Assembly (NCBI RefSeq): GCF_000820765.1
Contig: NZ_CCYH01000025.1
Span: 37,713-101,712 of the forward strand
From: Candidatus Soleaferrea massiliensis AP7
GTDB taxonomy: Bacteria > Bacillota > Clostridia > Oscillospirales > Ruminococcaceae
Reading direction: 5' to 3'
DNA length: 64,000 nucleotides
The translations under genes were made by a program, and so were the position numbers. The notes beneath the pieces are model-generated. The model was not told the origin of the DNA, did not search any database, and was given only the letters and a program-made list of their open reading frames with translations. Below are positions 1 through 8,891 of the stretch, piece after piece; the stretch's first letter is position 1; the number at the start of each line of letters is the position of its first letter.

Positions 1-174
1 TTTGATTTCCTCACGCCGTTTTTGAAATTTGTCGCCTGCAAATTTCAAAAAAACCAGGCCCATAACTGTATCACGATTTTTCTCGTTACCACCAACTGTA
101 CCGCGCAGGGCATTACGACAGTTCCACATTATTTGTTCAAGAGATACCTCTTTTGCTTTTGCTCTTTTTGCCAT
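1..174 (-). CDS. hsdM: Type I restriction-modification methylase HsdM, N-terminal fragment cut by the window edge
   Basis: The minus strand opens at an ATG at 174, preceded by a good AAAGGGAGA ribosome site, and stays open to the left edge. The translation begins MAKRAKAKEVSLEQIMWNC and continues with NALRGTVGGNEKNRD and GLVFLKFAGDKF, which is the N-terminal helical bundle typical of HsdM, the adenine methyltransferase subunit of type I restriction systems. The catalytic NPPF region would lie outside the window. An AT-rich promoter-like stretch and a 14-bp palindrome lie just upstream. Only about 58 residues are visible, so intactness of the gene and presence of hsdS/hsdR cannot be judged. 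Confidence 0.85.
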   Translation of the reverse strand, partial: MAKRAKAKEVSLEQIMWNCRNALRGTVGGNEKNRDTVMGLVFLKFAGDKFQKRREEIK

Positions 175-191
175 GCTGTTCTCCCTTTTCG

Positions 192-205
192 CAGGATATA
201 TCCTG
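192..205. promoter_or_regulatory. 14-bp perfect palindrome upstream of hsdM
   Basis: CAGGATATATCCTG is a perfect palindrome lying between an AT-rich promoter-like stretch (TATAATTATAT on the minus strand) and the hsdM ribosome site. The position would suit an operator for a dimeric repressor or a controller protein. The role is inferred from position only. Confidence 0.4.
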
Positions 206-486
206 AGATTATAAATATATATAATTATACCATGAAAAATCATTTGTGGCGAGTCTTTTAAACAAAATAGTTGGCGGTTCGAGATAAAAATCGCTGGCTA
301 AGTCAATTTCCATCGACTGATTCGCTTAGAAACTCACAGCAAATTTCAATGGAATCCTGTACTTTGACAGGTAACAATCCGCTTGAGCAGCTTTAAAATT
401 TTAGACCTGTTGATATCGCGTTCTTGTGCTAAGTTTGCAATGCTTTTCAATTGTGTAACAGAGATACCAGTATGCTCTGATATCGA

Positions 487-812
487 CTATCGCTGCAAAA
501 TTGCTTCGAAAATTTTCTTATTAAGTAGTAAAATCTTCTGAGCATATGCTGCCTTCAAATACCAGCTGTCATCTGTACTGTTAATATCACGAATTTCTGA
601 AATCCATAAAGACGATTTATATTCCTGCAACTTCTGTAGCTTCATTTAATATTAGCCAGTTTCTCTTGTAAACAAATGTATAATTTCTTTATCTGTTATC
701 CTCTCTATTTCTTTAGACAATGCCTTTACTTTTTCAATGTGTTGCCTGATTTCATTGGGTCACCAAATACGATATGTCTAGGTGTATTTACCCTATCGTA
801 TTCTTTCCACAT
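487..812 (-). pseudogene. Decayed small gene of unknown function
   Basis: An excellent ribosome site (AAGGAGG) precedes an ATG at 812 that encodes MWKEYDRVNTPRHIVFGDP. A frameshift then follows, and coding-like sequence continues in another frame (NEIRQHIEKVKALSKEIERI) to a stop at 652. Further coding-like sequence (YKSSLWISEIRDINSTDDSW) ends at 487. The charged helical composition is like small accessory proteins of mobile elements. I do not recognise the family, and it does not look functional. Confidence 0.4.
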
Positions 813-1150
813 AGAAACCTCCTTAATGTATACATAATCTTTAGCGATTTGTTCTAGAGATGCGAACGATTAGACTTGCAAAATAGCTACACCCCCATTC
901 GAATTCTAATTTATCTAACAAATTTTTGATTTCTGATTTGAGGGTACACTACGATTCGACCGTAGAGGTGCTACGCCCCAAATGAAATTTCATTATCATA
1001 TAATTGATATTTCAGATTAGAACATCTATAATAAAAACATCAGCCACTCATCCTGTCAAAATGCGGCGGCTGATGTAGAATATACATGTATAAACGGTGG
1101 AATAATTGGTTTTCTTGTCGCTGGTTTAAGCCGAAAACCGAATCATTTGT
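813..1150. other. Intergenic, no gene seen; one weak hairpin
   Basis: No supported coding region. An inverted repeat with 9-bp arms ACATCAGCC/GGCTGATGT (1037-1076) could be a weak terminator but has no T tract. The segment abuts the partial tRNA and is probably degraded element DNA. Confidence 0.4.
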
Positions 1151-1207
1151 GAGAGCGTACGGTTCGCATCCGTAAGGTCGAGAGTTCGATCCTCTTCGTC
1201 TCCACCA
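1151..1207 (+). tRNA. 3' part of a tRNA, probably Ala(CGC)-like, likely attachment-site remnant
   Basis: The sequence contains the end of a D arm (AGAGCG), a perfect 5-bp anticodon stem TACGG/CCGTA around loop TTCGCAT (anticodon CGC), a variable loop, a T arm with TTCGATC, and the acceptor strand CGTCTCC followed by ACCA. The matching 5' acceptor strand GGAGACG and the first part of the D arm are absent upstream. About three quarters of a tRNA therefore remains, the usual footprint of integration into a tRNA 3' end. It is unlikely to be functional. Confidence 0.7.
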
Positions 1208-1288
1208 CAGCAAATAAATCCGAACCTTGTGCCAATTGGCGACGGGTTCGGATTATTATGTCTATATAGAAGAAATCAAGAACTGATA

Positions 1289-1334
1289 AAAAGAGACAGG
1301 TGGACTATCATTATAGATTCCTCCTGTCTCTTTT
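1289..1334 (-). terminator. Terminator of the efflux operon
   Basis: A perfect 12-bp inverted repeat (AAAAGAGACAGG / CCTGTCTCTTTT) with a 22-nt loop lies 25 bp past the stop codon of the minus-strand permease gene. The A/T ends supply a U tract on the minus transcript. Confidence 0.65.
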
Positions 1335-1358
1335 ACATTTATATATTCATGCGCCGAT

Positions 1359-2519
1359 TTACGAAGTATGCAACGCATCAATCGGCTGGAGGCGTGACGC
1401 CTTTGCAGCTGGATAACTGCCGAATAATACACCAATCACCGCACAAAAAGCGATAGCCGCCATACCGATGCTCCAATTGATTGCTGCGCTGCTTCCGGCA
1501 ACGGTGTTATATATACTGACAACAGCAGCAGATAAAACTAATCCTATCAATCCGCCAAGAACAGAAAGGATGCACGACTCGCAGAGAAATTGCAGCATAA
1601 TATGCTGTCTTTTTGCTCCCACAGCTTTACGGACACCGATTTCTCTCGTTCTCTCGGTTACGGATACAAGCATAATATTCATAATCCCGATACCGCCTAC
1701 CAATAGAGAAATTGCTGCAATTCCTGCCAGCAAAAGGGACATCGTGTTTGTGACATCGTCCATCGTGTCAAGAACATCTGACTGATTGTTTACTGAAAAA
1801 CTGTCCTCATCCCGGGTTGTTTGTAATAGAAAAGATTTTACCATATTGATTGCCGTGTTTACCGAAACGGAGCCTGAGGCTTTTATGTAAAAGGTAGATA
1901 CTGATCTTTGACCTGTAATGCGCTCGGCTGTCGTGTATGGAATCAAAATTTTGCTGTCATCCGAGCCTACAAGACTGCTGCCTTGTTCTTCAAGCACACC
2001 AACGACTTTATAATTCCTTTCTCCGATGGTGATGGTACCACCCACGGCATCCCAAGTGCCAAACAAATCGGTTGCAGTTTCCGTACCAATGACAGCGACA
2101 TTCGTTGTCCATTCAATATCAGAGTTGACAATCAGACGACCGCTTTGAACGGACACGTTCTGTACATCGAAATAGTCATTCGTAACTCCCACAATGGAAT
2201 AAGAGCCGGTCTCGCTGTTATGCTTTACAGTTTGATTTGTTGTAATCACCGATGCTGTTTTATCAATTGCCCCATAACTGTTCAGTGTCTCAATACTGTC
2301 ACGGCTGACGGATACATCTTCTCCCGTAATCGAAGCAGTGATTTGATCCGAGCCCATGCTGGCGATGCTGTCTGTGATACCGCTGGTTGCATTTTGTGTA
2401 ATAGAAACAAGAATGACAACGGCCATAACGCCGATAATGATACCGAGCATGGTAAGAAAGGAGCGCATTTTATTGTTGTAGATTGCTCTGAGGGATAGCT
2501 TGATAATTTTCAGCGTCAT
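1359..2519 (-). CDS. MacB-like ABC transporter permease (FtsX superfamily)
   Basis: This 386-residue protein has the MacB permease layout: a first membrane helix near residues 20-40 (GIIIGVMAVVILVSI), a large extracytoplasmic domain (about 45-260) and three C-terminal helices in an FtsX domain (ERTREIGVRKAVGAKRQHI loop, then two hydrophobic helices). It would form the membrane part of a tripartite-type exporter for peptides, antibiotics or lipids. Its start overlaps the stop of the ATPase gene by 4 bp, so the two are translationally coupled. With the adaptor gene it forms a three-gene operon facing a divergent two-component system. Substrate is unknown. Confidence 0.9.
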   Translation of the reverse strand: MTLKIIKLSLRAIYNNKMRSFLTMLGIIIGVMAVVILVSITQNATSGITDSIASMGSDQITASITGEDVSVSRDSIETLNSYGAIDKTASVITTNQTVKHNSETGSYSIVGVTNDYFDVQNVSVQSGRLIVNSDIEWTTNVAVIGTETATDLFGTWDAVGGTITIGERNYKVVGVLEEQGSSLVGSDDSKILIPYTTAERITGQRSVSTFYIKASGSVSVNTAINMVKSFLLQTTRDEDSFSVNNQSDVLDTMDDVTNTMSLLLAGIAAISLLVGGIGIMNIMLVSVTERTREIGVRKAVGAKRQHIMLQFLCESCILSVLGGLIGLVLSAAVVSIYNTVAGSSAAINWSIGMAAIAFCAVIGVLFGSYPAAKASRLQPIDALHTS

Positions 2520-3193
2520 TTTCTTGCCTTCCTTTCTGTTAGTATGCCGTCATAAACATACACCTTGCGCTGTGCGTGCTCGGCAACACTGTTATCATGA
2601 GTAATCAAAACAATGGTATTTCCCGCTTTGTGCAAATCCTTAATAATCCCCATAATTTCAGCGCCGGAAGAGGAGTCAAGATTACCAGTAGGCTCGTCCG
2701 CCAGAATAATAGATGGTTCTGCTGCCAGCACACGGGCGATGGCAACCCTCTGCTGCTGACCGCCCGAAAGCTGTGTTGGCTTATGCTTCATGCGGTCGGC
2801 AAGCCCTACTTGCGCGAGTGTCCTTTCCACTCTCTCCCTTCGCTCAGACGGAGAGAGCTTGTGATACAAAAGCGGCATTTCCACATTTTCGTATGCAGTA
2901 AGCTCAGGCAAAAGGTTGAACTGCTGAAAAATAAATCCGATTTTTTTGCCTCTGATTTCGGAAAGCTTGTTTTCCGTACAACTGTCCACGTACTCGCCGT
3001 CAAGGATGTAATCGCCGGAATCTGGAATATCAAGGCAGCCGATAATGTTCATCAGCGTTGATTTTCCACTGCCGGATGGTCCGAGAATGGATACAAATTC
3101 TTTCGGCTTCACATGGAGATTGATGTCGTGAAGGACATCGACCTGTTCGTCGCCCAGCGAATAGGATTTATAAATGTGTTTTAGCTTTATCAT
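2516..3193 (-). CDS. MacB/LolD-type ABC transporter ATP-binding protein
   Basis: This 225-residue ATPase has all nucleotide-binding motifs: Walker A GPSGSGKS, Q-loop in FIFQQFNLLPELTAYENV, signature LSGGQQQRVAIAR, Walker B IILADEPTGNLD and H-loop ITHD. The family drives MacB/FtsX-type permeases. The gene lies between the adaptor (15 bp upstream) and the permease (4-bp overlap), so the three proteins very likely form one exporter. Its length is normal for the family. Confidence 0.93.
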   Translation of the reverse strand: MIKLKHIYKSYSLGDEQVDVLHDINLHVKPKEFVSILGPSGSGKSTLMNIIGCLDIPDSGDYILDGEYVDSCTENKLSEIRGKKIGFIFQQFNLLPELTAYENVEMPLLYHKLSPSERRERVERTLAQVGLADRMKHKPTQLSGGQQQRVAIARVLAAEPSIILADEPTGNLDSSSGAEIMGIIKDLHKAGNTIVLITHDNSVAEHAQRKVYVYDGILTERKARK

Positions 3194-3207
3194 AATCGAT
3201 CCCTCCG

Positions 3208-4341
3208 TTAATTGCCGCCAAAACCGCCGGGAAAACCGTTTCCTCCATTGGGCGGCATATTGTTGGGATCAAAATTTTCAAAATCAAAATCACCGAATTC
3301 CATTCCATCGCCTCCCGGGAATCCGCCCATACCGCCGAAACCGCCTTGGTTTTCGGTGTCCGAACCGGTTTGTGTAGAAGTAATCTTTGTAATTACAATC
3401 AAATCACCATCGGCAAGCTCGTCGCTTTCAATCAGGATATAACTGCCGTCACTCATTCCGGTTTCAACCGTGACCTTTGTGAGATCGGAAATATCCAGTT
3501 CATTCTCGGCATATTCTGTTCCCTTTGCAGTGCCGCTTGGCGCGAGATAAACATAATTATCATCACCGGATGTGCGAACAGCGTCAACGGGAACCAGTAA
3601 GCCTTCGCCGCTGGACTCAATGACAATTTCAGCCGAAGCACTCATACCGGGATATACACCCTCCACATAGTCCACAGTCGCTGTGATCTGATAAGCTGTT
3701 GTGCCGCCGCTGGAACTTCCGTTGTAGGAAACAGCGGTAACCTTTCCGATACAATCGCCGTCAACGGCATCGACCGTAAAGTCCACCTCTTGTCCTACTT
3801 TAACAGTGGAAATATCGAGCTCGTCCACGGCAATCCCCATGGTAAAACCGTCAATGCCCATGATCATTGCAATTTGACTGTTTGCTGTCAATTCATCCCC
3901 GTTAGCGATAGGCAGCTCAATCAAAACGCAGTCATATGGAGCCGTGATATTGGTTTTATTGCCATTTTCGTCTTCTGTAGTTGCAATAACCGCGTCTTTA
4001 TCCACTTTGTCGCCCACCTCATAATTTACAGCGGTAACCGTAACGGCTTTTGCTGTAACAAGCGTTTCCTGAGAAATTGGCGTTAGTGTTCCACTTCCAC
4101 TGATCGTAGTGTCTACATTACCGGTAGTGATCGCTTCAACATGATATGTAGTAACGCTAGGGGTTTGTGCTGCCTTGCTGTCAAGAAGTTTCGGAATAAA
4201 AATCACACCAAGAATGACCACAGCAAGAACAACTGCTGAAATTACGATGATTTTTATTTTTTTGTGCTGTTTTTTTGTTATATTTTTGTGATTCTTCTGG
4301 GGCACAGCTTTCGCCCTGCTGCTGTTTGTTTTTGTTGCCAT
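3208..4341 (-). CDS. HlyD/MacA-like membrane-fusion (adaptor) protein of the efflux system
   Basis: This 377-residue protein has a basic N-terminus (TKKQHKKIK), one membrane helix (about residues 30-52), a lipoyl-like hairpin region (NKTNITAPYDCVLIELPIANGDEL) and beta-barrel segments as in MacA/HlyD adaptors. The C-terminus is a low-complexity Gly/Phe/Asp/Asn tail, as in many clostridial MacA homologues. In Gram-positives such proteins sit on the outer face of the membrane and assist MacB-like permeases. It is the first gene of the operon, and divergent regulators begin about 1 kb upstream. Confidence 0.9.
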   Translation of the reverse strand: MATKTNSSRAKAVPQKNHKNITKKQHKKIKIIVISAVVLAVVILGVIFIPKLLDSKAAQTPSVTTYHVEAITTGNVDTTISGSGTLTPISQETLVTAKAVTVTAVNYEVGDKVDKDAVIATTEDENGNKTNITAPYDCVLIELPIANGDELTANSQIAMIMGIDGFTMGIAVDELDISTVKVGQEVDFTVDAVDGDCIGKVTAVSYNGSSSGGTTAYQITATVDYVEGVYPGMSASAEIVIESSGEGLLVPVDAVRTSGDDNYVYLAPSGTAKGTEYAENELDISDLTKVTVETGMSDGSYILIESDELADGDLIVITKITSTQTGSDTENQGGFGGMGGFPGGDGMEFGDFDFENFDPNNMPPNGGNGFPGGFGGN

Positions 4342-4383
4342 AGTGTATCGTTCCTTTCTAGCCTGATTGACAGGTTTTTGAAA

Positions 4384-4940
4384 TCAATGATTTGCCTCGT
4401 GAACAAGGGATGTGTTGAGATAGGCCGAAATGACGCTATCTTCCAATCCACTGTCGGTTGAATTTCTGAATTCTGCGGAAAGCGAAATCCTTGCTGCACG
4501 CTTATCTCGGCGCAAAGCACTGCTTTTCTGTATAATATTTTCCATAGCCTGTTCGATTGATTTTGATACTGATTCGACCGGCGTTCCAAGAATTTGTGTA
4601 AGAAGATTTGTGCTGAGGTTTCCATAGACGTTCATTAAATAGAACGGCTTCAAATCGTCTGATAACGATTCGATTTCTTTGACAAACGGCTGATACTTTT
4701 TGCTGCCTTTGGAATAGGCACGGATTCAAAATCAGGATTTTCTTCCGCGCCGATTACGTGCAGCTTCAGGAGATTGCTATGAAGAATTTCTCTGAAATCT
4801 TCTTTTGGCGCAGTGTGCGCGTTCGACATTTGCTCTATGGAGGTTTTCCATGCTTTCATTAGAAATGGCGCACCTCTGCAGACATTTTTCATTAGCTGGA
4901 AGCCCATAGCCCCAAACTTTTTTAAGTGTGTATTGACCAT
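4384..4940 (-). pseudogene. Frameshifted sigma-70-like or regulatory protein gene
   Basis: Two overlapping minus-strand frames join into one plausible protein of about 185 residues: MVNTHLKKFGAMGFQLMKN... in one frame, then after a shift near 4690 YSKGSKKYQPFVKEIESLSD... to HEANH. The second half (PFYLMNVYGNLSTNLLTQILG, then VESVSKSIEQAMENIIQK) resembles the helix-turn-helix of sigma region 4. It lies just upstream of the efflux adaptor on the same strand, so it may once have controlled that operon. The frameshift suggests loss of function. Family assignment is tentative. Confidence 0.5.
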
Positions 4941-5358
4941 GTTTTCAAACGTTTTTGCATTTCCATTTTTATTTTTATGTGTGTTTCATAATCCACGTAT
5001 TCGCCCCCATTGATTTGAATTGTAGCTCTGTATATCAAAAAGGCCACTTGAAAAAAAATTTTTGCTTCCTGTCGTTCTATGCGACAAATAAGCATTTGAC
5101 CTGCTGACTTAAAGAATGGCAGCAGGCAGCGGCTATGCGGTTGCCATTTGAATGATAGCTGTCCGCACTAAATATGCCCTAAAGAAGCTATGAATTCCAG
5201 GTGAACTTTGTAAAGATGTCCCTTCTCGGCTGAGGAATCGTCAAAATTACAAAAGAGTGCTATAATAAAAAAGCGAAGAAAACAAAATGCTGTCTTTAGC
5301 CCATGTTAAGGCAGTGTTGATAAAATAAAAACCACTTTATGCAAGGAGATTACATATT
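4941..5358. promoter_or_regulatory. Divergent intergenic region with a probable promoter for the two-component genes
   Basis: No coding region is seen. TATAAT at 5261-5266 with a weak -35 element (TCGTCA, 5238-5243, 17-bp spacing) points toward the response regulator gene. An imperfect inverted repeat around 5100-5125 (GACCTGCTGAC / GGCAGCAGGC) may be an operator or terminator. Confidence 0.45.
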
Positions 5359-6033
5359 ATGCGTTTACTGATTGCAGAGGATGATACACGATTATTAAAA
5401 TCTTTAAAACACATTTTTGAATCGAATCAATATATGGTAGATGCCGTTTCCAACGGTATAGATGCGCTCACCTATGCGGAAAGCGAAGAATATGACGGAT
5501 TGATTTTTGATATTATGATGCCTGGACTGGACGGAATAGACGTATTAAAACGTCTGCGAGAGAACGGAGTTTCTACCCCCGCTTTGTTTTTAACAGCTAA
5601 AACAGAAATTTATCAGCGAGTAGAGGGCCTTGACGCCGGAGCGGATGACTATCTGCCAAAACCGTTTTCTACACCGGAACTGCTTGCGCGTGTCAGAGCA
5701 ATGCTGCGAAGACGTGACAATTATGCACCGGACCTATGCAAATTCAGAGGACTCACTCTAAACCGTTCTACCTATGAGCTCCAATTTGAAAACGAGAAAA
5801 TAGCTTTGAGCGGTCGGGAGTATCAAATTATGGAAATGCTTATGGAACGCCCGAATTTCGTTATTCCGATTGATGATTTTATATCCCATGTTTGGGGATG
5901 GGAGAGCGATGTGGATGTCAGTGTGATTTGGGTACATATTTCCAATATCCGAAAAAAGCTTGTGTCCATAAAAGCAAAAGTCGAAATTCGATTTATTCGG
6001 GGAGCAGGATATAAGTTGGAGGAAATACAATGA
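5359..6033 (+). CDS. OmpR/PhoB-family response regulator
   Basis: This 224-residue protein has an N-terminal receiver domain (acidic pocket EDD, phospho-acceptor Asp in LIFDIMMPGLDG, Lys in PKPF) and a C-terminal winged helix (about 130-222; VWGWESDVDVSVIWVHISNIRKKL). The ATG at 5359 follows AAGGAG with 10-nt spacing. The stop overlaps the start of the kinase gene (ATGA), so the pair is coupled. The divergent MacAB-like operon is the obvious candidate target, as with many antimicrobial-efflux regulators, but this is inference. Confidence 0.93.
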   Translation: MRLLIAEDDTRLLKSLKHIFESNQYMVDAVSNGIDALTYAESEEYDGLIFDIMMPGLDGIDVLKRLRENGVSTPALFLTAKTEIYQRVEGLDAGADDYLPKPFSTPELLARVRAMLRRRDNYAPDLCKFRGLTLNRSTYELQFENEKIALSGREYQIMEMLMERPNFVIPIDDFISHVWGWESDVDVSVIWVHISNIRKKLVSIKAKVEIRFIRGAGYKLEEIQ

Positions 6034-7256
6034 TCTATAAGCTGCGGAAAAAATTTATAAGAATCTGTATTCTTTCATTTATAGCGGTTTTTGTTGTGTT
6101 GTTTATATCCATCTTTTTAGTCACAACTGTGCAAACTAACCAGTCTCTTGATATGCTTGCCGATATTGTATCCTCCAATGATGGTACTTTTCCTGAGTGG
6201 AATGAATTCAGCAATGCCCCCAACCCTCCGCCCATACCTAATGGATTAAATATAGAATCCCCTTTTACGACTCGTTTTTTCACCGTGCGTTTTGATCGCA
6301 ACGGAAACGTTTTATCTGTGGATGTTCAAGCGATTGCCAGCGTGTCACAGGACGAGGCAATTGTCTATGCTGAAAAGGCGTTGGAGCATCCAAAAGAGCG
6401 CGGCTGGGTGGGTGATTTCCGCTATAAGCGATATGATACAGCGGCAGGACAGGCTGTCGTGTTTATAAACGGGTTGAACACCAAACAAAGTAACCAACAG
6501 TTTATGCTTGCCGCCTCATTGGTTTTCGCCGCAAGCAGCATTGTGATTATTATTTTGGTTATTCTCATTTCCCGAAAGGCCGTTAAGCCTGTGGCTGAGA
6601 GCTATGAAAAACAAAAACAATTTATCACCGACGCAAATCATGAGCTTAAAACACCTCTGACGTTGATTCGTACCAATCTTGACATTATGGAAGCGGAAAT
6701 CGGGGCAAATGAATGGCTTACCGATATTCGGGAAGAGGCTAAAATAATGACAGGATTAGTGAATCGTCTTGTGTCTCTCGCTCGAATGGATGAAGATAAT
6801 ACGAAACTCTCCAAAGAACCTTTTTCACTCAGCGAAGCTGTGTTGGATACCGTATCTGCATTTACACAACATATAAATACTCAGCACAAAGAGCTTCTGA
6901 CAGATATTCCTGACGATATTAACTATCATGGAAATGAAGCGGCCATACGCCAGCTTATTTCTATCCTGATGGATAATGCCGTAAAGTACTGTGACCCAGG
7001 CGGCGTAATAAGAGTAACTCTTCGTGGGGGGAAATATCCGACCATCTTGGTCGATAATTCTTACACAGTCGCAGGCAGCATGGAACTTGATCGGCTGTTC
7101 GACCGATTTTATCGTGCGGATAAAGCCAGAACGTACGGCGGTGGTTTCGGCATAGGCCTTTCTATCGCCAAAGCCATAGCAGAAAAACATCACGGTGGTG
7201 AAATCCGGGCGTTTTCTCTAGGCGACGATATGATTCGATTCCAGGTGAGTTTGTAA
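6030..7256 (+). CDS. Membrane sensor histidine kinase, partner of the preceding regulator
   Basis: This 408-residue kinase has two membrane helices (about 12-34 and 160-182) flanking an extracytoplasmic sensor of about 125 residues, a HisKA domain (DANHELKTPLTLIRTNLDIM, phospho-His in HELKTP) and an HATPase domain (N box SILMDNAVKYC, G2 box GGGFGIGLSIAKAIAEKH). The G1 region is the variant VDNS form. The 4-bp overlap with the regulator gene and the tandem order make it the cognate kinase. The sensed signal is unknown; the neighbourhood suggests an exported or toxic compound. Confidence 0.92.
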   Translation: MIYKLRKKFIRICILSFIAVFVVLFISIFLVTTVQTNQSLDMLADIVSSNDGTFPEWNEFSNAPNPPPIPNGLNIESPFTTRFFTVRFDRNGNVLSVDVQAIASVSQDEAIVYAEKALEHPKERGWVGDFRYKRYDTAAGQAVVFINGLNTKQSNQQFMLAASLVFAASSIVIIILVILISRKAVKPVAESYEKQKQFITDANHELKTPLTLIRTNLDIMEAEIGANEWLTDIREEAKIMTGLVNRLVSLARMDEDNTKLSKEPFSLSEAVLDTVSAFTQHINTQHKELLTDIPDDINYHGNEAAIRQLISILMDNAVKYCDPGGVIRVTLRGGKYPTILVDNSYTVAGSMELDRLFDRFYRADKARTYGGGFGIGLSIAKAIAEKHHGGEIRAFSLGDDMIRFQVSL

Positions 7257-7387
7257 ACAGCGTAAGTATCGTTTACCCCTTTACCAGATTTCAGTAGAAG
7301 ACATTTGTGCATTCTGCGATACAATTCCACTTGTATACGCTATACGATTGGAATGATTTTGCATGAAGTATGCTATAAGGTGAAAGA

Positions 7388-7870
7388 ATGAGTAAAATCA
7401 TCATTTTAAAGCTAGATGATCCAGATGGTTTTTTATACAACTACATTCTTTCCTTACTGTTGTCACGGGATGCCACTATTGAAACTGTAACAGCAGAAGG
7501 CGCTAAAATTTCTGTTGCTCCCGGCTTGACTGTTTATCCGGCTCAACGTCGCGTGTATTCTAAAGTCTCAGAAATTATCCTCACCCGCAAAGAGTATGAC
7601 ATGTTGCTGTATCTTTTACAAAATGCGAATCAGGTCTTCAGTTTTACACAAATCTATAAATGCATCTGGAAAGAATCAAACTATGCTACAGGATAGGGAG
7701 TTGTCGGCCATCATTTGCAAAGCCTGCGGAGAAAACTGAATTTTGAAAAAATGCGAAATGCAATAGACGCAGTGTTCGTAAAATCGGATATTGTTTGGAA
7801 GTATGGAAACAACCATAAAGCTTGCTGGCGATCCATCTGGCTATCCAAGCAATTCAAATTTAATATTTAG
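7388..7870 (+). pseudogene. OmpR-type regulator C-terminal fragment interrupted by an amber codon
   Basis: From an ATG at 7388 the frame encodes a fragment with a winged-helix signature (EIILTRKEYDMLLYLLQNAN, then FTQIYKCIWKESNYATG). It meets TAG at 7694-7696 and then continues in the same frame with the expected recognition-helix sequence GVVGHHLQSLRRKLNF, ending at 7870. There is no complete receiver domain. It looks like a remnant of a response regulator; read-through of TAG would be needed to make even this domain. Confidence 0.6.
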
Positions 7871-7907
7871 AGGGAGCAGGCTATCCACGTGATAGCCTGC
7901 TCCCTCT
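7869..7907. repeat. Perfect 17-bp inverted repeat
   Basis: AGAGGGAGCAGGCTATC and its exact complement are separated by CACGT. The left arm begins inside the stop codon of the regulator fragment. No T tract follows, so it is either a weak terminator or a leftover end of a mobile element. Confidence 0.7.
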
Positions 7908-7917
7908 ACTCCCGCAA

Positions 7918-8565
7918 ATTTTCAGAATGGCGGATGATGATCGGCAAAAGTGGTAAATCCCACACAGGAATTATCCACCGCTGCTATAAATGCAGCGGAG
8001 CCAAAAGAAGATTGAACTGCCACAAAAGGCGGTAAAGAAAGACTGGATGGAACGCATTGCTGTACGATACACCCTGTGGCGGGTCTTTCAGGATGAACTG
8101 ATTGCCCAAATTACGGACAAGTTGGTGAAACTGCAGAATACAGAGGATAACACTCTCCCGCCGCTGCGCAAGCAGCTTGCAGATACGAACCGGGGGATTG
8201 AAAGTATGCTCAATGCCATTCAGCAAGGAATTCTCACCAGCAGTACAAAAGAGAAGCTGGAAGAACTGGAAAAACTGCGGGAGGAATTAAAGACCAGCAT
8301 TTTGCAGGCGGAGCTGGAACGTCCAGAATATAACCGAGAGGACGTTATCGAATGGATCGGCAGATCTAAATATGGGGATCCGGACAACAAGAATACCAGC
8401 GGTAGATTACTGATATCTTTCTCAACAGGCATCTATGTATTTGACGACCGACTGGTTTTCATCTATCATTACAAAAACGGAACGCGGACGGTGAAACTGG
8501 CGGATGTCTCTGCTGCTTTTGGTTCGGATTTGAAGTCCTGCCCTCCACCAAAAGAAAGTCAGTAA
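7918..8565 (+). pseudogene. C-terminal remnant of a large serine recombinase
   Basis: The stretch GKSGKSHTGIIHRCYKCSGAKRR is the zinc-ribbon region of TnpX/TndX-like recombinases. After a 1-base frameshift near 8025 the sequence continues in the downstream open frame with the long coiled coil (LPPLRKQLADTNRGIESML, KEKLEELEKLREELKTSI) and the C-terminal beta region (YVFDDRLVFIYHYKNGTRTV). The catalytic N-terminal domain is absent. It marks a former integrative element. A terminator overlaps its end. Confidence 0.75.
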
Positions 8566-8589
8566 CCAATCAGGTTGCTGACTTTTTTG
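8557..8589 (+). terminator. Rho-independent terminator after the recombinase remnant
   Basis: An 11-bp stem with one mismatch (AGTCAGTAACC / GGTTGCTGACT) around loop AATCA is followed by TTTTTTG. Confidence 0.8.
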
Positions 8590-8891
8590 TTTTATAGCTT
8601 TAGCGAAAAAACCACCGGCTCTGCGGAGAGAATAAAAAGCTTTAGCTATCAGGATAGATGACAACGATCATTTTGCTCAAGTGAGAAGCTATAGAGATAT
8701 AACTGCTTTAGCAGTTGCAGTGCGAGTGATGTAAATGACGGTTATCCAGTACCTTTTAAGAGACCGGTATGATGCCTCTCCAGGGCTGGTGCATACCACC
8801 AGTCCAACTAGTGGTATTGACTGTATCCAATGATAGCCTTGTTCTGCGAGCAGCACGCAGCCCTCATTGAAACGCGTGCTCCGAAATGAGC
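8590..8891. other. Non-coding gap between two decayed genes
   Basis: No gene, RNA or strong repeat is seen. Short open frames here have no ribosome site and no recognisable protein. It is probably degraded element DNA. Confidence 0.4.

Noticed and set aside
1..261. Plus-strand frame of 79 codons at the left edge
   Set aside because: It is the antisense of hsdM, whose N-terminal sequence is clearly readable on the minus strand.
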